Assembly: GCA_028697885.1 (NCBI GenBank)
Contig: JAQVER010000005.1
Span: forward strand, 1 to 64,000
Direction: 5' to 3'
Source of the DNA: Desulfocapsaceae bacterium
GTDB lineage: Bacteria; Desulfobacterota; Desulfobulbia; Desulfobulbales; Desulfocapsaceae
DNA: 64,000 nucleotides
Shown here: in pieces, positions 18,724 to 27,378 of the stretch
Layout of the letters: the number at the start of each line of letters is the position of its first letter
How positions within the stretch are numbered: position 1 is the first letter of the stretch
Notes under the pieces: generated by a model
The model's input: only the letters and a program-made list of their open reading frames with translations
Told to the model about the DNA's origin: nothing
Databases searched by the model: none
Position numbers and translations under genes: made by a program

Positions 18724-19281
18724 ATGAGTGATGACATATTGGTGGACATGGATGACAAGATAGAGAAGACTATTGAGGCTTTCAGACATGAGCTTTCTAA
18801 GGTACGCACCGGTCGAGCCTCTCTTGCCTTGCTGGAAGGGATTACTGTGAATGCATACGGTAGCGTTATGCCTTTGAATCAAGTCGGCTCCATGACTATC
18901 CCTGAGAGTCGAATGATTGTCATTACCCCTTGGGATCCTCAGATGCTGCCTGCAATCGAGAAAGCCATCCTTAAGTCTGATGTTGGCTTGACCCCTGCTA
19001 ATGATGGCAAGATGATCCGTCTATCTATTCCTCAGCTTACCGAAGAACGCAGAAAGGAGATGGTCAAACTGGTCAAAAAAATTGCTGAAGAAATTCGGGT
19101 GTCTGTTCGTAATATCCGTCGTGAGGCCATCGATGTTCTGAAAAAACACAAAAAAGATAAGGAAATATCGGAAGATGATCTGTTTAAGCTTCAGGATGAG
19201 GCTCAGCATAAGACCGATGCATCCATGAAATTGATCGATACGATTACCGCTGCCAAAGAAAAAGAGGTGATGGAGGTTTAG
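18724..19281 (+). CDS. frr: Ribosome recycling factor
   Basis: RRF (185 aa) splits post-termination ribosomes with EF-G. The conserved KVRTGRASLALLEGITVNAYG and the C-terminal RNIRREAIDVLKKHKKDKEISEDD helices are intact. Flanked on both sides by copies of a 15-bp inverted repeat. Confidence 0.97.
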   Translation: MSDDILVDMDDKIEKTIEAFRHELSKVRTGRASLALLEGITVNAYGSVMPLNQVGSMTIPESRMIVITPWDPQMLPAIEKAILKSDVGLTPANDGKMIRLSIPQLTEERRKEMVKLVKKIAEEIRVSVRNIRREAIDVLKKHKKDKEISEDDLFKLQDEAQHKTDASMKLIDTITAAKEKEVMEV

Positions 19282-19284
19282 GAG

Positions 19285-19299
19285 CCGTTACGAAATAAC
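19285..19299 (+). repeat. 15-bp element downstream of frr, inverted copy of 18667-18681
   Basis: CCGTTACGAAATAAC here is the exact reverse complement of the 15 nt at 18667-18681 upstream of frr. The preceding GGAGCCGT also matches GGAGCCGT at 18635-18642. The pair encloses exactly the frr coding region. Confidence 0.6.
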
Positions 19300-19456
19300 A
19301 TAGCCATTTATATCCATGTCGTTATGACTCATTATGCTGTTCCTGTTTATTCAGTGTCCATGTTATTGTTTACGACTTAATTACCTGAGTATTAAATGGC
19401 AGAAATAAGATTAATTTTCTTACCGATATATTCGCCTTTGAAGCCTTTTATTTATT

Positions 19457-20203
19457 ATGTCTCAAAATCCTGTTATTGATCCCGCACACATTCCTCGTCA
19501 TGTGGCCATTATTATGGATGGGAATGGTCGTTGGGCTCAGCGGCGACATCAACCACGTCTTTTTGGCCATAAGGCCGGAGTTGATTCAGTTCGGGAAGTG
19601 GTGGAGACAGCTCGGGAAATTGGGGTTGAGATACTGACTCTTTATGCATTTTCTTCGGAAAACTGGAAACGTCCCGCCAGTGAAGTCAGTGGTCTGATGT
19701 CTTTTTTGAAGAACTATGTGCAGGCTGAACTGTCCAAGATGTTACAGAATAATATTCGTTTTACCTGTATTGGTGAACTGGGACGTTTGCCGGTGGAAGT
19801 GCAAGAAGTTCTGGAGCATGCTAAAATTGAGACAGCTCGCAACAATAAACTGGTTCTGAATCTTGCTCTCAGTTATGGGTCACGGTCGGAATTGACCAGG
19901 GCAGTACGTAAGATTGCGGCGGCTTGTGCAGCAGGAAATCTCAGCACTGCGGATATCGATGAGGAGCTGATCAGTAATTATCTGGATACGGCTGGGATGG
20001 TTGATCCTGATCTTCTGATTCGTACTGGTGGAGAAGCCAGATTGTCAAACTTCCTCCTCTGGCAGGCATCGTATAGCGAAATTTATTTTACCGATGTGAT
20101 GTGGCCGGATTTTCGGTCCGCTGCTTTCATGCAGGCCATTGCCGACTTTCAGCAGCGTGAGCGGCGTTTCGGCAGGATCAGCTCTCAGTTGCATAATGAT
20201 TAA
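19457..20203 (+). CDS. uppS: Undecaprenyl diphosphate synthase (cis-prenyltransferase)
   Basis: Extends farnesyl diphosphate with eight IPP units to undecaprenyl diphosphate, the carrier for peptidoglycan and, in this genome, for aminoarabinose. HVAIIMDGNGRWAQRR contains the catalytic Asp; FSSENWKRPASEV and the C-terminal RTGGEARLSNFLLWQASYSEIYF are typical. Standard length (248 aa). A short GTACCGG/CCGGTAC hairpin follows. Confidence 0.97.
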   Translation: MSQNPVIDPAHIPRHVAIIMDGNGRWAQRRHQPRLFGHKAGVDSVREVVETAREIGVEILTLYAFSSENWKRPASEVSGLMSFLKNYVQAELSKMLQNNIRFTCIGELGRLPVEVQEVLEHAKIETARNNKLVLNLALSYGSRSELTRAVRKIAAACAAGNLSTADIDEELISNYLDTAGMVDPDLLIRTGGEARLSNFLLWQASYSEIYFTDVMWPDFRSAAFMQAIADFQQRERRFGRISSQLHND

Positions 20204-20208
20204 CAGCC

Positions 20209-20226
20209 GTACCGGTTTCCCGGTAC
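20209..20226 (+). repeat. 7-bp GC-rich hairpin after uppS
   Basis: GTACCGG (20209-20215) pairs with CCGGTAC (20220-20226) around TTTC. No T-run follows, so it may be an RNA stability element between uppS and cdsA rather than a terminator. Confidence 0.35.
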
Positions 20227-20281
20227 ATTACAGGATAAAAGTACTTTCTGGATTATCTGGTATTGTACTTTCATAAAAAAT

Positions 20282-21094
20282 ATGAATCGATTGATTCCTG
20301 GTTTGGCCCTTGTTGCCTGTTGGTTGCTCTTGCTTCTTTATGGTTCCTTTCAGCCATTCTTTCTAGTTATGGCACTGGTAACCGTGATAGGTGCGCAGGA
20401 ATATGCCAGGATGGCTTTTCCCGAGAATGATAGCGCTTTTCGTATTTTTTTTGCAGTACTTACACTCCTTCCTGCTTTGTGCGTTGCTTATGTTCCCTCC
20501 CTCGGAATCACAGGCGGCCTTTTCCTGTCTATTCTTTTTCTGAGTTTTTATATCCTTTATTATTACAGCCAGCTGCAAGATCCGTTGCTGTTTTTTAGCC
20601 GTGCTTTTTTTGGTGTGACCTATGTCGGGTTTCTCGCGGCTCATCTTTTGCTGCTCCATCTTTTGCCGGAGGGCAGCAGTTGGATTCTGGTACTTACTGC
20701 CATTACGGCAGGATCAGATTCAGGGGCCTATTATTGCGGGCGTGCCTTGGGGAAACATAAACTCTGTCCGCTGGTAAGTCCTAAAAAAACTATTGAGGGA
20801 GCGATTGGCGGTCTTGTTACCGGCGTTGGCGTGGCTGTACTTGTAGCCATGCTTCTGCGCCTGCAGGTGAGTTTGTTCTTCTTGATACCCGCAGCGATCC
20901 TTCTGGCCGGTATAGGAATTGTCGGTGATCTTACCGAGTCTATTATTAAAAGGGCAACTGGAACCAAGGACTCCGGGACTCTCTTGGGCGGGCATGGCGG
21001 GGTCTTGGATCGAGTAGATTCCCTGTTGTTTGCCGGTCCCGTTTTCTATTATTTGCTGGTTTTGTATCATAACTCCTCTGTGGTGGCCCCATGA
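20282..21094 (+). CDS. cdsA: Phosphatidate cytidylyltransferase
   Basis: An integral membrane enzyme making CDP-diacylglycerol from CTP and phosphatidic acid for phospholipid synthesis. It is 270 aa with about seven membrane segments. The C-terminal CTP-transferase signature is clear: [12 protein letters not shown] and [18 protein letters not shown] ... [19 protein letters not shown]. It overlaps dxr by 4 nt (ATGA). Confidence 0.96.
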   Translation: MNRLIPGLALVACWLLLLLYGSFQPFFLVMALVTVIGAQEYARMAFPENDSAFRIFFAVLTLLPALCVAYVPSLGITGGLFLSILFLSFYILYYYSQLQDPLLFFSRAFFGVTYVGFLAAHLLLLHLLPEGSSWILVLTAITAGSDSGAYYCGRALGKHKLCPLVSPKKTIEGAIGGLVTGVGVAVLVAMLLRLQVSLFFLIPAAILLAGIGIVGDLTESIIKRATGTKDSGTLLGGHGGVLDRVDSLLFAGPVFYYLLVLYHNSSVVAP

Positions 21095-22251
21095 AATATG
21101 TTGCTCTCTTAGGTTCGACTGGCTCTATCGGCAAGGGGGTGCTTGATGTGGTCAGAAAGTTTCCCGGTCAGTATGCCATAGCCGGACTTGCAGCAGGTAA
21201 AAATGTTGAGCTGTTAAGTCGACAGGCCCTTGAATTCTCCCCTGAATTGCTTTCCGTGTTCGATGAAGAACATGCCGGTCGGTTGAAGGCTCTTTTGCCA
21301 GAGAGTTTCCATAGTCGGATTGTTTGGGGAACAAAGGGGAATATTCAGGTTGCATCCTTGGATTCCGCTGCCATGACCGTCTCGGCCATTGTCGGTGCCG
21401 CTGGATTGTTGCCGACCCTGGCAGCTATTGAGGCTGGAAAGGATATTGGGCTTGCCAACAAGGAAACCCTGGTCATGGCTGGTAAACTGGTTATGGCTGC
21501 TGCCCGACGCAAAGGGATTCAGCTTTTGCCTGTGGATTCGGAACACAGTGCCATCTTTCAGGCGCTGGAGGCTGGGCGCAAGGAGGATGTGGCCAAGATT
21601 ATCCTTACTGCCTCCGGCGGTCCGTTCCTGACCAAGAAAGCAGAGGACCTGCAAGAGGTGACTCCGGATCAGGCCTTGGCCCATCCAAACTGGAGTATGG
21701 GAAAAAAAATCTCGATTGACTCTGCAACTCTTATGAATAAAGGGCTTGAAGTCATTGAGGCTCGCTGGCTCTTTGATGTTTCGGTTGACTCCATTGAGGT
21801 AGTGGTCCATCCTCAGTCCATTGTTCATTCCCTGGTGGAATTTCAGGATGGGTCGGTTGTGGCCCAACTGGGGATTCCGGACATGCGGATTCCAATAGCT
21901 TATGCCCTTTCCTATCCCAAACGGCTGCCTTTGGCCCTCAAGCCGCTTCAGCTTTCTCAGTGCGGCAATCTGCAATTCTATGAGCCAGACTATGACCGTT
22001 TCCCGGCCCTGTCCTTGGCCTTTCATGCCCTTCGACAGGGAGGAGTGATGCCTGCGGTCCTCAATGCTGCCAATGAAGTGGCGGTGGAGGCTTTTCTTGG
22101 GGGCAGGCTCACTTTTCCTGGTATTGTTGAAACTGTTTCTCTGGTTTTGGAGAAGGTGCAGAGTGGTAGCGAAGACTCTCTAGAGGATATTCTGGCTGCA
22201 GATACCAGCGCAAGATTCGAAGCTGAACGTCATATTGATGGGTTAGCGTAA
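21091..22251 (+). CDS. dxr: 1-deoxy-D-xylulose 5-phosphate reductoisomerase
   Basis: Second MEP-pathway step, NADPH-dependent conversion of DXP to MEP. Motifs: [14 protein letters not shown] (nucleotide binding), [11 protein letters not shown], the metal-site [13 protein letters not shown], and [20 protein letters not shown]. At 386 aa it is of normal length. With uppS and ispG nearby this cluster supplies the isoprenoid backbone. Confidence 0.97.
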   Translation: MKYVALLGSTGSIGKGVLDVVRKFPGQYAIAGLAAGKNVELLSRQALEFSPELLSVFDEEHAGRLKALLPESFHSRIVWGTKGNIQVASLDSAAMTVSAIVGAAGLLPTLAAIEAGKDIGLANKETLVMAGKLVMAAARRKGIQLLPVDSEHSAIFQALEAGRKEDVAKIILTASGGPFLTKKAEDLQEVTPDQALAHPNWSMGKKISIDSATLMNKGLEVIEARWLFDVSVDSIEVVVHPQSIVHSLVEFQDGSVVAQLGIPDMRIPIAYALSYPKRLPLALKPLQLSQCGNLQFYEPDYDRFPALSLAFHALRQGGVMPAVLNAANEVAVEAFLGGRLTFPGIVETVSLVLEKVQSGSEDSLEDILAADTSARFEAERHIDGLA

Positions 22252-22493
22252 GCTGTTTACAAATAAGACTTCAGTTTATGGATGGCGGCTCGGCGTTATC
22301 GTTAAATATGGATAATGAATTTTATCTGGGAAGTTACTGTCGAATTTTTCAATAATGATTAAAATATATTTTATACTTTGAAATGCCGTAGCTGATAGCT
22401 GATTGAATGTTTCCCGCGGTATGTGGGTAGGCCTTCTTCATCACCAGGCAGTCATGAATCTTCCAATCATCCCAATGAGGAATTTTTTCTGAA

Positions 22494-23570
22494 ATGAATA
22501 CTGTAGTTTCTTTTATTATTGTCCTTGGCCTCCTTATTTTTGTCCATGAGCTGGGCCATTTTCTCTTTGCCAAGTTGTTTAAGGTCAAAGTACTTAAGTT
22601 CTCTTTGGGTTTTGGTCCCAAGGTCTTTGGCAGAACGGTTGGTGAAACGGAGTATCTGATCAGCGCCTTTCCCCTTGGTGGATATGTAAAGATGTTGGGG
22701 GAAAATCCCGATGAACAGGAAATCGAAACAGAGGATCAGCGTGGATCTTTTGCCCATAAACCGGTGTGGAAACGGTTTTTTATTGTCCTGGCCGGCCCGG
22801 TTTTTAACCTCTTGTTTGCGTTGGTCCTCTTTTGTAGCCTCTTTATTGCCATCGGCGTTCCTGACTCCCAGGATACAACCACCATTGGCCAGGTGAGCGA
22901 GAAGTCACCTGCGGCCGAAGCGGGGCTGCTGGTCGGGGATACCCTTGAACAGATCAATGGTACCCCCGTCAATGAATGGCTTTCTATCCTCAACAGTGTC
23001 AAGGATAGCGACGGAAAGCCCCTGACCTTACGGCTTAAACGAGGTAGTGAGCAGGTCACTGTTGTCGTGACCCCCGCCATTGACAGCGTGAAAAATGTCT
23101 TTGGCGAGGTAACCGAAAAACGCTATATGATCGGGATCATGAAGGCTGAAGCTCTGGTCTATAAAAAGGTGGGGGTGATCACGGCCATTCAGGAGGCAGG
23201 CGCCCAGACCTGGATGTATATATCATTGACCGTCATGAGCTTTGTAAAGCTTATTCAGCGAGTGGTACCCATGTCGGAACTTGGGGGCCCTATTCTTATT
23301 GCCCAGTTGGCTGGGCAGCAGATGGCGGCGGGGTGGATTCACCTGATCTATTTCATAGCGTTTCTCAGTGTCAACCTCGGTGTTTTGAACCTGCTGCCCG
23401 TACCGGTGCTTGATGGCGGCCATCTCATGTTTTTAGGGGTGGAGGCGGTGCGCCGCAAACCTTTGTCCGAGCGGGTGCAGATTGTTGCCCAGCAGGTTGG
23501 TATGGCCCTGCTTGGCTCACTCATGCTTTTTGTCTTTTATAATGATCTGGTCAGGATCTTTACCAAATGA
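22494..23570 (+). CDS. rseP: RseP-type site-2 intramembrane zinc metalloprotease
   Basis: Cleaves membrane-spanning substrates such as anti-sigma factors. The zinc motif HELGH (FVHELGHFLFAKLF) lies in the first membrane helix at about residues 18-22; a PDZ domain follows at about 120-200, and the third ligand motif LLPVPVLDGGHLMFL is near residue 300. At 358 aa it has a single PDZ domain, unlike the two in E. coli RseP. It overlaps tsaB by 4 nt. The 242 nt between dxr and this gene show no other coding signal. Confidence 0.94.
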   Translation: MNTVVSFIIVLGLLIFVHELGHFLFAKLFKVKVLKFSLGFGPKVFGRTVGETEYLISAFPLGGYVKMLGENPDEQEIETEDQRGSFAHKPVWKRFFIVLAGPVFNLLFALVLFCSLFIAIGVPDSQDTTTIGQVSEKSPAAEAGLLVGDTLEQINGTPVNEWLSILNSVKDSDGKPLTLRLKRGSEQVTVVVTPAIDSVKNVFGEVTEKRYMIGIMKAEALVYKKVGVITAIQEAGAQTWMYISLTVMSFVKLIQRVVPMSELGGPILIAQLAGQQMAAGWIHLIYFIAFLSVNLGVLNLLPVPVLDGGHLMFLGVEAVRRKPLSERVQIVAQQVGMALLGSLMLFVFYNDLVRIFTK

Positions 23571-24340
23571 ATGGTGTGCAGGCCAAGGACGGCCCAGTGT
23601 CGCCCGGGTTCTGGCAGGATGAAAAGCGATCACAGCCCTTAATCCTGGCCATGGATACTGCCAGCAGTTGCAGTGCCGTATCCTTGACTCGTGGCAGTGT
23701 GGTCACCGGACAGGTGGTGGCTTCCCTTTCCTTGAACAGCAGTGTAACTCATTCCCGGCGTTTACTGACAGCTATTGACTGGCTGTTTAGCGAGAGCGGA
23801 ACGGATTGGCAGGATGTGGACGGCCTTGCCGTCAGCCTTGGCCCTGGCAGTTTTACCGGACTGCGTATTGGAATGGCGACGGCTAAAGGACTGGTTATGG
23901 CCACCCAGAAGCCTTTGCTGGGAGTATCGACTCTTGATGCCCTGGCCCTGAACTGCAGCAGCGAGCGGTTGATTTGTGCTGTATTGGACGCCCGCAAAAA
24001 AGAGGTTTATACTTGTTTCTATCGCTCCGATCTCCAGGGGATCCCCCGCCGGGCTGGTGCGATTCGGGTGCTCAGCCCCCAGAGATTGGCAGAGGAAATT
24101 CAGCAACCCGTGTTATTTGTCGGAGATGCCGTCATGCTCTATGGAGAATTCTGGCAGGAGGTCCTCGGAACCCGCTTTGCGAGTGCCCCAAGGACCTTGC
24201 ATTATCCGTGCGCCAGCGCTCTTGGTCTGCTGGCAGGTGAGCTGCTGCAACAGGAGTATTATCTTGATCCTGCCACCGCAGCGCCTTTGTATGTGCGGGC
24301 CTCGGACGCGGAGTTGAGTCTGGGAGTTGTCACGAGATAG
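23567..24340 (+). CDS. tsaB: tRNA t6A modification protein TsaB (YeaZ) with N-terminal extension
   Basis: Partner of TsaD in threonylcarbamoyladenosine formation at tRNA position 37. The ASKHA N-terminal motif LILAMDTASSCSAVSL begins only at about residue 25, and GLAVSLGPGSFTGLRIGMATAKGL follows. The first 24 residues (MNGVQAKDGPVSPGFWQDEK...) are not part of the family; their DNA contains GGCCAAGGACGGCC, which also occurs in the repeat of the first glgC. ATGA overlap with rseP supports the start. The 203 nt after it, before ispG, contain no recognised gene. Confidence 0.9.
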   Translation: MNGVQAKDGPVSPGFWQDEKRSQPLILAMDTASSCSAVSLTRGSVVTGQVVASLSLNSSVTHSRRLLTAIDWLFSESGTDWQDVDGLAVSLGPGSFTGLRIGMATAKGLVMATQKPLLGVSTLDALALNCSSERLICAVLDARKKEVYTCFYRSDLQGIPRRAGAIRVLSPQRLAEEIQQPVLFVGDAVMLYGEFWQEVLGTRFASAPRTLHYPCASALGLLAGELLQQEYYLDPATAAPLYVRASDAELSLGVVTR

Positions 24341-24543
24341 CTGTGAATGATTGGACTCTCGCCGAGACCCTGAAAAAATATTTGTTGTTTTTCCGAGCAT
24401 GTCCATTTTAGCTCTCCTGCAGCGGGCGACACTGAACTGTCCGTGGTCATCCTTTTTTGTGCTTTGCGGGAGAAATTAGCGGGATTGCAGATCACACCAT
24501 GCATGTTTTTGTTGAAGAAGCGTAAGCAACAGAGGACAGACCC

Positions 24544-25617
24544 ATGATTTTGCGGCGGCAAACCAGGAAAATATTGATTGGCAATGTGCCGGTGGGCGGC
24601 GGTAGTCCCATTGCGGTGCAGTCCATGACGAACACCGATACTAGGGATGTTGTCGCGACCGTGGCTCAGATCCATGCCCTTGAGAAGGCTGGCTGTGAGT
24701 TGATCCGAGTTGCCGTCCTTGATCTCGAGGCTGCTGCAGCCCTTTCTAAAATTCGTGCGGCGATCTCCATCCCCCTGATCGCCGATATTCACTTTGATCA
24801 TCGTCTGGCTGTGGCTGCCATGGAAAATGGTGCGCAGGCTATCCGCATTAATCCTGGTAACCTTGGCGGTCCGGAAAAACTGGCCCGGGTTGTGGCTGCA
24901 GCCAAGATCCATCAGGTCCCTATCCGCGTGGGGGTCAACAGTGGCTCCATTGAAAAGGATCTGCTCAAGATTCATGGTTATCCCACTCCGGAAAATCCCA
25001 CTGCCCTCATCGAGAGTGCCCTCCGTAATGTCCGTCTGCTGGAAGATCTGGGTTTTTATGAGATCAAGATCTCCATCAAATCCTCCGATACCCTGACCAC
25101 CGTGAGTGGTTATCAGGCACTGGCCCAAAAAACAGATTATCCCCTGCATCTTGGGGTCACGGAGGCGGGCGGTCTTATTGCCGGCACCGTGAAGTCCAGT
25201 GTGGCCCTCGGCATCCTGCTTTATCAGGGGATCGGAGATACCTTTCGGATCTCGCTGACCCGTGATCCGGTGGAAGAGATTCGCGTTGGTTTTGAACTTC
25301 TGCGTTCTCTCAAGATCCGTGAACGTGGCCCTGAGCTTATCTCCTGCCCTACCTGCGGCCGTACCCAGATTGATCTTTTTTCCCTGGCCGAAGCGGTTGA
25401 ACGCTACGTGCAGACCATGAAGAAACCAATCAAGGTGGCGGTCATGGGGTGTGTGGTCAATGGACCAGGTGAGGCCAAGGAGGCAGATATCGGCGTTGCC
25501 GGTGGCAATGGGGTGGGGATTATTTTTAAAAAGGGGAAGCTCTACAGGAAAGTAAAAGAGGAAGAACTGCTTGCAGTCTTTCTCCAGGAATTAAAACTCA
25601 TAGAAGAAGAGATATAG
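24544..25617 (+). CDS. ispG: 4-hydroxy-3-methylbut-2-enyl diphosphate synthase (flavodoxin/ferredoxin)
   Basis: Penultimate MEP-pathway enzyme, a [4Fe-4S] protein. TIM-barrel start: VGGGSPIAVQSMTNTDTRD; cluster cysteines are in SCPTCGRTQ and the CVVNGPGEAKEADIGVAGG region near the C-terminus. At 357 aa it is the compact two-domain form. The proS ATG follows immediately after the stop codon. Confidence 0.97.
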   Translation: MILRRQTRKILIGNVPVGGGSPIAVQSMTNTDTRDVVATVAQIHALEKAGCELIRVAVLDLEAAAALSKIRAAISIPLIADIHFDHRLAVAAMENGAQAIRINPGNLGGPEKLARVVAAAKIHQVPIRVGVNSGSIEKDLLKIHGYPTPENPTALIESALRNVRLLEDLGFYEIKISIKSSDTLTTVSGYQALAQKTDYPLHLGVTEAGGLIAGTVKSSVALGILLYQGIGDTFRISLTRDPVEEIRVGFELLRSLKIRERGPELISCPTCGRTQIDLFSLAEAVERYVQTMKKPIKVAVMGCVVNGPGEAKEADIGVAGGNGVGIIFKKGKLYRKVKEEELLAVFLQELKLIEEEI

Positions 25618-27366
25618 ATGCGTTATTCACAGACTTTTGTTCCAACACTGAAGGAAACGCCTGCCGAGGCTGAGGTGGTCAGCCATCGACTGATGCTCAG
25701 GGCAGGCTATATTCGTAAACTTTCGGCAGGTGTTTACACCTATTTGCCCTTTGGTCTGGCCGCCATCCGCAAGGTGGAGAAGATCGTCCGCGAGGAGATG
25801 AATCGTGCCGGAGCCCAGGAGCTGCTGATGCCCATGGTTCAGCCTGCGGATCTGTGGCGGGAAACCGGCCGCTATGAAAAGTATGGGCCGGAACTGCTCC
25901 GGTTTAAGGATAGGCATGATCGGGAATCGTGTCTGGGCCCGACCCATGAAGAGGTGATCACCGATCTGGTAAGGGGCGAGGTCCGTTCCTATCGGCAGCT
26001 TCCTCTTAATCTCTATCAGATCCAGAGCAAGTTCAGAGACGAGATCCGGCCTAGATTCGGGCTGATGCGTGGCCGCGAATTTATCATGAAGGACGCCTAT
26101 TCTTTTGATGTTGATGATGAGCAGGCGGGTATTGCCTATCAGAAGATGTATGATGCCTATCAGCGGATCTTTACCCGTTGCGGCCTGCAGTTCCGGGCAG
26201 TTGAGGCTGACAGCGGCACCATTGGCGGCAGTTTCTCCCATGAGTTCATGGTTCTGGCCAAGACCGGTGAGGACACGTTAGCAGTGTGCCGGAACTGTGA
26301 TTATGCGGCCAATGTGGAAAAGGCGGCGATCAAGGCCCGGCCTGTGGAGAGTCCGGAGGCCCTGCTTGAACCTGAAAAGGTTGAGACCCCTGGTAAGCGT
26401 AAGGTCGCAGCAGTTTGTGAATTTTTAGGTATTGGGCCGGAGTCACTGGTTAAGACCATGATCTATAAGGTGACAGGAGGGGATCGTCAGCAGGTATATC
26501 CGGTGGCTGTTCTGCTGCGGGGTGATCGTGAGGTGCAGGAGGTGAAACTTAAGAACCTGCTGCAGGCCGTTGACGTGGAACTGGCCGAGGATAAAGAGGT
26601 TTTTGATCTCACGGGTGTGCCTACCGGCTATCTGGGACCAATTGGCCTGAATGGTCAGAAAGTCAAAGTAGTGGCGGACTTTGAAGTTGCAGCCATGCGT
26701 AATTTTGTAGTGGGCGCGGGTGAAAAAAATTACCACCTGAAGAATGTGAATATGGACCGCGATTTCGAAGTGACCTTGGTTGCTGATCTGAGACAGATAG
26801 CAACGGACGACCCTTGCCCGCTCTGTGGCGGTGAGTTGGGTCAGATTGAAGGCATAGAGGTCGGTCATATCTTTAAACTGGGAACGGTTTATTCTGAGTC
26901 CATGCGCGCCGTGTTCCAGGATCATGAGGGTCAGGAAAAACCGCTGATCATGGGTTGTTATGGTATCGGCATCAGTCGTATTGTTGCGGCGGCCATCGAA
27001 CAGAATCATGATGAAAATGGGATTATCCTGCCGGTGGCCCTTGCCCCGGCTCAGGTGATCATCCTCAATCTTGGGCTCAAGGATGCGGCAATCACTGCGG
27101 CAGCGGAGTTGCTCTACACGCAGTTGCAGGCGCAAGGGGTTGAGGTGCTTCTTGATGATCGCGATGAGCGGCCCGGCTCCAAATTCAAGGATGCTGATCT
27201 GCTGGGCATCCCCTTCCGGGTTACGGTTGGTACTCGTTTGATTAAAGACGACATGGTTGAGATCCGTCATCGTCGTAATGGTCTGACCGTGGATCTTTCC
27301 CCTGCGCAGGTTGTGGAATATGTCCTGAACCAGATTACTGCAGCCGGCAGTACAGGGCAGGAGTGA
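25618..27366 (+). CDS. proS: Prolyl-tRNA synthetase, bacterial type
   Basis: Charges tRNA-Pro. Class II motifs: motif 1 region SAGVYTYLPFGLAAIRKVE, motif 2 KFRDEIRPRFGLMRGREFIMKDAYSF, motif 3 GCYGIGISRIVAAAIEQ. An insertion (editing-type, INS) domain lies at about residues 220-400, and the anticodon-binding domain ends the protein. At 582 aa it matches the bacterial (ProS type I) length. Starts directly after ispG. Confidence 0.97.
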   Translation: MRYSQTFVPTLKETPAEAEVVSHRLMLRAGYIRKLSAGVYTYLPFGLAAIRKVEKIVREEMNRAGAQELLMPMVQPADLWRETGRYEKYGPELLRFKDRHDRESCLGPTHEEVITDLVRGEVRSYRQLPLNLYQIQSKFRDEIRPRFGLMRGREFIMKDAYSFDVDDEQAGIAYQKMYDAYQRIFTRCGLQFRAVEADSGTIGGSFSHEFMVLAKTGEDTLAVCRNCDYAANVEKAAIKARPVESPEALLEPEKVETPGKRKVAAVCEFLGIGPESLVKTMIYKVTGGDRQQVYPVAVLLRGDREVQEVKLKNLLQAVDVELAEDKEVFDLTGVPTGYLGPIGLNGQKVKVVADFEVAAMRNFVVGAGEKNYHLKNVNMDRDFEVTLVADLRQIATDDPCPLCGGELGQIEGIEVGHIFKLGTVYSESMRAVFQDHEGQEKPLIMGCYGIGISRIVAAAIEQNHDENGIILPVALAPAQVIILNLGLKDAAITAAAELLYTQLQAQGVEVLLDDRDERPGSKFKDADLLGIPFRVTVGTRLIKDDMVEIRHRRNGLTVDLSPAQVVEYVLNQITAAGSTGQE

Positions 27367-27378
27367 TACGGGTATCTC

